A DNA stretch of 64,000 nt from Apostichopus japonicus (taxonomy: Eukaryota > Echinodermata > Holothuroidea > Aspidochirotida > Stichopodidae). Where the stretch lies: NCBI RefSeq assembly GCF_037975245.1, contig NC_092579.1, forward strand, positions 2,099,001 to 2,163,000. Direction: 5' to 3'. This document shows, piece after piece, positions 57,578 through 64,000 of this stretch. Position 1 is the first letter of the stretch. Each line of letters starts with the position of its first letter. Below the pieces are notes generated by a model, which was not told the origin of the DNA, made no database searches, and worked only from the letters and a program-made list of their open reading frames with translations. The position numbers and the translations under genes are program-made.

Positions 57578-59075
57578 ACACTGCGAGGTCGAAATAAAAA
57601 ACCTTTGTGCAGCTGATTGGGATGTATTTTGCCGTATTTAATTTATATTTTGTTCCTCTTATGCAAATTATTCCTACACGCAGCTGTGTAATTAATGAGC
57701 TGTATATATCTGCAGGGAATCCGAATTTATCAAGTTAACCGCCTCACCTCCAGAATAGCGCCAAACAGGAAGTGTTGAAAATAACACGCATATGAAGACT
57801 TTCTGAGCTTGTACGTAAATACTGAAACAAACGTGATAGAGAACTATTTATTGATACCCGTTTATTATGTAATATTGTAACATTGATACGAAATTTATAT
57901 TTGATAAAAAGAAAAAATATCATGACTCATGCGAAACAAAAACTCTTCATATGAATATTTATATATTTATATATATTTATATATATATTTAATAAAGACA
58001 AGGGGCATCGGCAATTGGGAGGGGGAGGGGGAGGGGGAAGGGGCTCGAACGAACACTTTACATTCAGAGACTATAAAGATATTTTGTTTTTATTCTTTCC
58101 AAAAGGTTTGACGTAGACAAAATTTAAACATACGAACAGCTCCTTTAACCGTGAGTTAAAAGGAAATCAAGCTACCCACATAATCGATAAATTTCCAGAA
58201 AATCCAGAAGATAAAAAATCATTCATACGAAATCACGTTTCATGTTTGGCGATTAAAACTGTGTCTGAAAAGGAAACTGTTTTGGTTTCCTGGGAAACCT
58301 GGATTTAATTTGATTTCCTGAAACGTTGATTTGTTTTTTACTTATTATTATTATTATTATTATTCAAACAGTTCAGCATAGTTTGGTTTTCAGCCTAGTC
58401 ATTTCCACAACATCGATTAGTATATATGAAGGCCGTATTGGAAGTTCTGGACGAGAAGGCAAAAACTATTTAAATAGCCTCAATGGGATCAAGTTTAACA
58501 CGAAAGGAATCCTGCAGGTAAAAGATTATTTTCTGCCCACTGGTCTGAACAAAGCTTCAGATAGGCCTTACTCAGTTTTATGACTTTTGCAAACTCTGTA
58601 AGATTATAATACCAAATATTACAAATGCATAGTAGGTTAATATTCAAATATTCAGATAGGTTTTTCCCACTGAAGAAGTATGACGATGAATCATTTGGTT
58701 AGAAAGTATGAAAATATTACCCCCCCCCCCCCAAGGTGTACCTCATTACTTGCCAAGAAAACAAGAATTCTCCTTCTCTATATAAGCCAGTAAGCTCTAC
58801 ACAGTTTACTGCTCCACTGTCTTACATATTACTTGTGATCAGTGTTACTAATTATTGTCACTTACTAATTAATTAGTTAATTATTGTCTCCATGTTATTA
58901 TTGCAGTAAGGTTATTTAACATTGACTAAATATTGTAGTTATTGTTTAATTGACTAGACATTCGCCTTGCAACATTACTTTAGAAACGCAAACAGGAATT
59001 TAGACTCCGCTCGGCTATAGATTTACTTATATATATATACTATTCCAAATATATATACTATTCCACGCTAAAGTA
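56881..59075. other. Intergenic; microsatellites, no gene seen
   Basis: (TA)n runs at about 57463-57524 and 57543-57573, (TATATATT)n near 57960-57990, (GGGGGA)n at 58018-58040 and a C-run at 58720-58733. The frame at 58326-58583 has no recognised features. Confidence 0.55.
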
Positions 59076-59083
59076 CTTGGTAC

Positions 59084-60188
59084 GGAAGCAGGACACTTCG
59101 CCCAACAACCATTTCGCCCAACTGCCATTTCGCCCAACCTTACCATTTCGCCCAACCAGCCTGGTCATTTCGCCCAACCAGCCTGGTCATTTCGCCCAAC
59201 CAGCCAGGTCATTTCGCCCAACCAGCCTGATCATTTCGCCCAACCTGCAGCCTGGTCATTTCGCCCAACCTTGATTAAATATGATACTTCAAAAGGAAAC
59301 GTTCGGGAATTGTTAACGTTACAGGATACGAACCGAATATTAAGGAAACTTGAGGATCGATCAGTGTGTTAGGGGTTAGGTTTGATAGTAAACGTTCGAA
59401 TATTAAGGAATATTAAGGAAACTTGAAGTCCTTTACTTTGTATAACTTTAGTAAGGAAACGTTCGGGAATTTTTAACGTTACAGGATACGAACCGAATAT
59501 TAAGGAATCTTGAGGATGGAGTCAGTGTTTTAGGGGTTAGGTTTGATAGTAAACGTTCGGGAATTGTTAACGTTACGGGATACGAACCGAGTATTAAGGA
59601 AAGTTGAAGTCGTGGTTAAATTGATTACATATGTGATTACATATGTGGTTACATTGATAAAGTGGTTACATTGATTAAATATAGTACTTCAATATTACGG
59701 ACTGGTTTTATATATATTTTTTTCAATTTAATAAGTTTGGGGGGTTAGGTTTGATAGGTTTCTATGAAGACCGATTCCCCTGTGTTTGTATAATAATATA
59801 ACTTTCATTGTATGCGTAAACGCCTAAAGTAGTGTAATCCTCCCATTATACCCGAAATAACTGCTCAGACTTTGATCTATATCGAGCGGACCTCACTTTT
59901 TTATTTACCTATTACGAAGTAACCTAACCCAAAATAAATCAAATTGAACTAGTGGAATAGAAAAAGTAATATTATTCTGACTGAATATTAGTAAAAATAA
60001 GGTTGGGCGAAATGACCAACACGGTTGGGCGAAATGACCATGCTGGTTGGGCGAAATGACTATGGTGGTTGGGCGAAATGACCATGCTGGTTGGGCGAAA
60101 TGACCAGGCTGGTTGGGCGAAATGACCAGGCTGGTTGGGCGAAATGGCAGTTGGGCGAAATGGTTGTTGGGCGAAGTGACTAGAAAGC
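59084..60188. mobile_element. Foldback element with tandem-repeat arms
   Basis: The left arm (about 59090-59272) is a tandem array of CATTTCGCCCAACCAGCCTG-type 20-23-bp units. The right arm (about 60001-60178) is the same array in reverse complement, and the outermost units match in order (CACTTCGCCCAACAACC, then CATTTCGCCCAACTGC). The octamer CTTGGTAC borders both sides (59076-59083, 60189-60196), a likely target duplication. The centre (59290-59620) has internal direct repeats of AAACGTTCGGGAATTGTTAA and GATACGAACCGA about 110-170 bp apart. The frames across the arms are by-products of the repeats. Confidence 0.85.
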
Positions 60189-60196
60189 CTTGGTAC

Positions 60197-62278
60197 CAGG
60201 CCTGGCAAGAGTGAATTCAATGTTATAGTTGGCCCGGGAAAATATGGGATAAAGAGTAATGTATTTTCATGTTCATGATACATTTACAGCAGAATGAGGA
60301 TTTCAAATAGCCGCCCGGTGATATAATTGTGTCCAGGGCCCGACCAAGCTCTCGACTCCCCATCGGTAAACAAGTCAAACATTATAACTACATGGTCCAC
60401 ATGTACCATGGTCAATACATTGTTGCAAAAAAATCTATCATTATTTGTCTTTCGGGAATTTTAGGTTTAGAATTAGTCTACAAAAAATGTGAACCCCAAA
60501 TTTCATTGTAGAGATGTTTTAATTGCTCTGACACTCAAACGAATACCCATTACACTTTCACATTCTCAGAAGATGCAAATATCACCAACCACCCCTGCAG
60601 TAACAATCCGAAAACTTCCCATTCCCACCCTCCCCCCCCCCCCCCTCCCTCATAAAACGTGTCACCAACTAATTGCTGAGTGTCAACGAGTTTACGTTAA
60701 AAGTACTTATCATAGGCTTAGGAACCAGGGGGAGGGGGCTACTCCCCCAACAAAGTGACCGGGTGAGACATCTTCCGCCACCCACCCCACCCCCCCTCAA
60801 AAAAACACCTGCCCCCTAATTATCTGAGGGTGAAAATGTCTCAACATGTATACAAATAACCAAAGAGGTGTTGACATGATCATTATCATAGTTGGAGATT
60901 TTTTTATAATGACAAATTTAAGTCCTTCTCAATACAAGAAATCAAAATGTTTCACGCGCAGATATACCCTTACCCGTTCAAATGAAGCTATCAGGTGTGT
61001 CATTTATGTAAGTTTAAATGGACAAATAATGCGTATGAGAGAACTTCAAGCCAGTCTTTCGGATTGTGGTATTAAACTTGTTTTTGCTTTTAGTAGTTGA
61101 TTCAAGCAAGTGTGGTCATTTTAGCAGAAGACAAAAAGACATCGAGTTGAATGATTTGTTTTAGCATTTTTTGTTGAATTCTCAATTTTGAGCCATATTG
61201 CGTGCAGGGGTGTAGCTATGGGGTGGGGGGTCTAACCGCCAAGATCAGTCTGCACATCAATGGTTAGTCGGCACATAAGCGATGAGGCCTTGGGCATACG
61301 TATGTTCATAAAGACATGCATATCCCTGTTGCTTTTCCAACCCCTTTTTTGCCGACAAATTAGCCGAAAATTTTGCGACAGCTTGGCGCGCTAATCCTTT
61401 TCTCCATTGTATTACTATGGTATGGTCAATGAAATTTCGCGCTCGTTGCAGGCTGTGACATTTCCGTTTATATTACACAATTTGACTCCGTTCACAGAAG
61501 CGCACCAAAGCGCACCAAATGATTCGGAAAAACCTTGCGTGCCTCGCTCGCTGTAACCTTTTTTCATATCTATTCAGTTTATGGTTGAATACACACTAAA
61601 GTTCACTGGTAGGAATTAATATATAATTAAAAAATAATAGACCAGAAAGGAAACGAGAGAAATTAGGAGGAAATTTTTAATATGATGGATAACTTTAGCA
61701 ATGTAAAATGAAGAAAAATGTTACTTGAAATGTTAAAAATGCTATTTCTTTTCAGCGCGCTTCGCTTACACCAATAGTAGATATTGTTGTCTCATTATTA
61801 GTTCCTGTAGGACAGCCTGAGTGGAATTATTGTTCCAAAGGCCACATGCAAACCTTACTCATCATCCCTTACCCATAATCCCTTACCCATCATCCCTTAC
61901 CCATACCCTCACCAATCATCCATCCTTCTCACCACAAGCCCCCTGCATCATCAAAGCGACCGCCCGCTAGTCTGAGGTAGACTATTATAAAAGGAAATGG
62001 TCAAATTGTGATCTTTGTGGTCTGTTCAGTGCGTATCCAATGGCATTGGAAGATATTTAAATGCTTCATCCTGATGCCCACAATTTTGTAAATACCACGG
62101 GAACTTCCAGGGGCCTCTCCCCTGGTACCCCAACAGGGCGTTGCCCCTGAACCCCACCAGGGGCCCTAAGACGGGCCTCTAGACCCAGGCCCTCGGGGAG
62201 TCTTTGATGCCATGTGGGTCATTCTAACCTGAAACCCCCACCCACCCATAATTCTAACCAACTCATTTCTGATTCTAT
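60197..62278. other. Intergenic; element-end-like G/C-rich patches, no gene seen
   Basis: Near 60715 GGCTTAGGAACCAGGGGGAG resembles the end of the elements at 6347 and 34599, but no partner end was found. A second patch, CAGGGGTGTAGCTATGGGG, lies near 61206. At 61862-61925 a short array of CATCCCTTACCCAT units occurs. No coding region was recognised. Confidence 0.5.
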
Positions 62279-62677
62279 AAGGCCCGGTCACACTATACCG
62301 ATTTTTTTATCGGAATACTATCCGATTTTCCCGGAGGAATCGAAACAGCCAGTTTTCCGTTCGGGTCTTCTAGCCACAGTGATAAAGGACCTGATTTGCT
62401 ATCTGTTGAGCCATTCCGTTGTGGAATAGCCCTCTCCTAACTTTTGATATTGACTCCGTTTCCTTTTATCGGATAGCTATCCGATTTCTCTTCCGATTTT
62501 TATCATTTTTCGATGTGACGTCACTTCAGAATGTAGTCAGTTCTAGAACGCCTCAGGTTTGAAGTAGGTATTCGAATATTCCACTGCATTCATTACATTC
62601 ACTACCACAAACCTCACTCTTCGGCCTAAAATCGGACCGTATTCCTATAAAATATCGCTGTAGTGTGACCGGGCCTT
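62279..62677. mobile_element. 399-bp palindromic-ended MITE
   Basis: The left end AAGGCCCGGTCACACTATA and the reverse complement of the right end AAGGCCCGGTCACACTACA match, continuing with CGAT(A)TTTT-like sequence. Subterminal repeats of ATCGGA(A/T)A(C/G)(T/C)ATCCGAT occur. The flanks (TAT / TAA) do not settle the duplication length, so the superfamily is left open. Confidence 0.85.
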
Positions 62678-63805
62678 TAATGTCATATCTCAGAAAAGAT
62701 ACTTTGAACAGCACTCTATTAAATGCCAATTGGGTTAAACATCCAAGAAAAATGAACACATCATGAGAACAGATTTATGAGTAAACGTCAGCCAGAAATG
62801 CATTCAAAATCCGCAGACTTATCTTCAGGATATCTACAAGTCACTGCAACTCGGTCGCGTAATCGATCAACATCCCTCTTAAACAATGGTGAATGTACAA
62901 TACTGGTTATATGACATCAAACGTTTGTCACAATTTTGAATTTCATTAAAAATTAATGTATTCGTAAATTAACATTTGGTTCACCAATAAAGCGTAGAAT
63001 ATGGAGGGGAGATGGGGCTGGAGGGGTAGGACGTGTTCCCTAGCCACCTAAGTTTTTCTTTGATGTGCAAGTTATACGGTTTTTCCGAGTTTTCCGTTTC
63101 TCCTACCTCCCCAACTCTTTGTTTGCCCCCCCCCCACCCCCACTTTGGAATTTCTGGTGCCGCCAGTGGTAAGTTGGTACAGCCAATACCACAGGTTTAG
63201 GCTTACAAGGAAAGTGAAACGGTTGTCAGTAATTAGCAAACCTTTCCTAAGACTAACCTTTAGTAGACGACGCCACAGGTGTGTCATTGATTACAGAATT
63301 TTACAAAGTTACTCACGGTTCTATTAATTTTGTAGGGGAGAACATCCACATATGCTTATATAACGTTTGAAATCAGTTCCAACCAACTACTATATAGTAA
63401 CAGTTTGGTCTTCAAACGTCCTGTACATTCAACAGGCGAAAAGCTTGCTTAAAAGTGAATTTTAGTCTTAACATATCTGTCTCCTGAAAGGAGGCACAAG
63501 CCCAACGATCAGTATTAATTTGGTCTATGTGATAAATATAGGGATAACTGTCATGAAAAACTTCCCAAACAGCCAAAAAATACTTATAAGTTCCTTCAAA
63601 CACAAGGCCGATCAAGTCTTAATCTGACATCAGCGAGGGCCACATTGACTTTTCTCTATCTGTTACAATGTTTATTTTCTGTGATGAAAATGACTTTTTG
63701 GCAATGATGAATCTAAAATATGGAGCCAGCTCTTATATGATGACCTAATCACGGACTGGTCTTCAGGGTCCACATCGTTAAAAGGATACTTTGCAATCAT
63801 TACGA
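62678..63805. other. Intergenic, no gene seen
   Basis: C/G-rich run near 63126-63142. Short frames on both strands only. Confidence 0.5.
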
Positions 63806-64000
63806 GTTCAACCTGGTAGCCTTCGCTTGGTTTATACCCGGATATAAAAAAAATGGCGATTCACCGGGTATCACGTGATTTACGAAGCTATCTACGAAGC
63901 TGTTTTGTGAAAGTTTATTCTTGCTGCAGCTGCTTCATTAGCTACGATAAAGACGACAGCTAACATATGGCAGAATACATATATAGATTACATGATACCC
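63806..64000. mobile_element. MITE-like element copy B, cut by the window end
   Basis: Starts GTTCAACCTGGTAGCCTTCG then CTTGGTTTATACCC, the same terminal sequence as 33558-33808, and contains the shared inner block GCTGCAGCTGCTTCATTAGC in opposite orientation to copy A. The far end lies outside the window. Confidence 0.75.

Noticed and set aside
59077..59274. Frame with repeating ARSFRPTSL-type peptide
   Set aside because: By-product of the tandem units in the foldback arm; the mirror array on the opposite strand gives the same peptide.
60713..60790. Another element end of the GGNGTAGGAACC type
   Set aside because: Only one end could be recognised; no partner end or target duplication found.

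Overview
This is a eukaryotic, animal genomic window: AT-rich, intron-bearing and dominated by transposable-element remains and tandem repeats. The host genes are an insect-type chemoreceptor-like 7TM protein, a large multi-TIR protein and a GT10 fucosyltransferase. The elements are CR1/L2-, Tx1/L1- and Jockey/I-type LINEs, Penelope-like sequence and many inverted-repeat DNA elements. Together these fit a marine invertebrate, most likely a non-chordate deuterostome such as an echinoderm. The species cannot be fixed from the sequence alone.

Layout. 1-5.3 kb: intergenic, with a 154-bp-armed foldback element and a 51-bp-armed hairpin. 5.3-8 kb: degenerate tandem repeats, then a Penelope-like reverse-transcriptase pseudogene split by a hAT-type element with a perfect 8-bp target duplication. 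10.7-11.2 kb: a TATA/CCAAT promoter-like site before a possible first exon. 15.7-17.3 kb: two phase-compatible exons of a gustatory-receptor-like 7TM protein, followed by a 292-bp tandem duplication. 19.6-24.3 kb: a LINE inserted in a repeat that carries a hammerhead-ribozyme motif on the minus strand, inverted-repeat elements, and a 5'-truncated Tx1/L1-type LINE with poly(A) and target duplication.

25.7-35.5 kb: the centrepiece, an 11-exon plus-strand gene whose splice sites and phases I could join completely (2352 coding bases from ATG to stop, 783 residues). It encodes an N-terminal macro-like domain followed by three TIR-like domains. The aligned catalytic-Glu position is Gln in TIR1 and Glu in TIR2 and TIR3. 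Its introns hold LINE 3' ends, a dispersed repeat and two small DNA elements. A macro fold joined to three TIRs suggests a protein that makes and/or senses NAD+-derived nucleotides, probably in innate immunity; that role is inference.

35.6-45.3 kb: a 19-bp minisatellite, a decayed zinc-knuckle LINE, and about 4 kb of 51-bp minisatellite interrupted by a 1.2-kb TA-flanked element full of GGGGTAAAAAAAA motifs. 47.4-48.7 kb: an intact single-exon alpha-1,3-fucosyltransferase on the minus strand. 50-56.9 kb: two CR1/L2-type LINE pseudogenes, the second interrupted by a 522-bp hAT-type element, and a second copy of the ribozyme-bearing repeat. 59-60.2 kb: a foldback element whose arms are themselves 20-22-bp tandem arrays. 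62.3-64 kb: a palindromic element and a truncated copy of the small element seen in intron 9 of the TIR gene.
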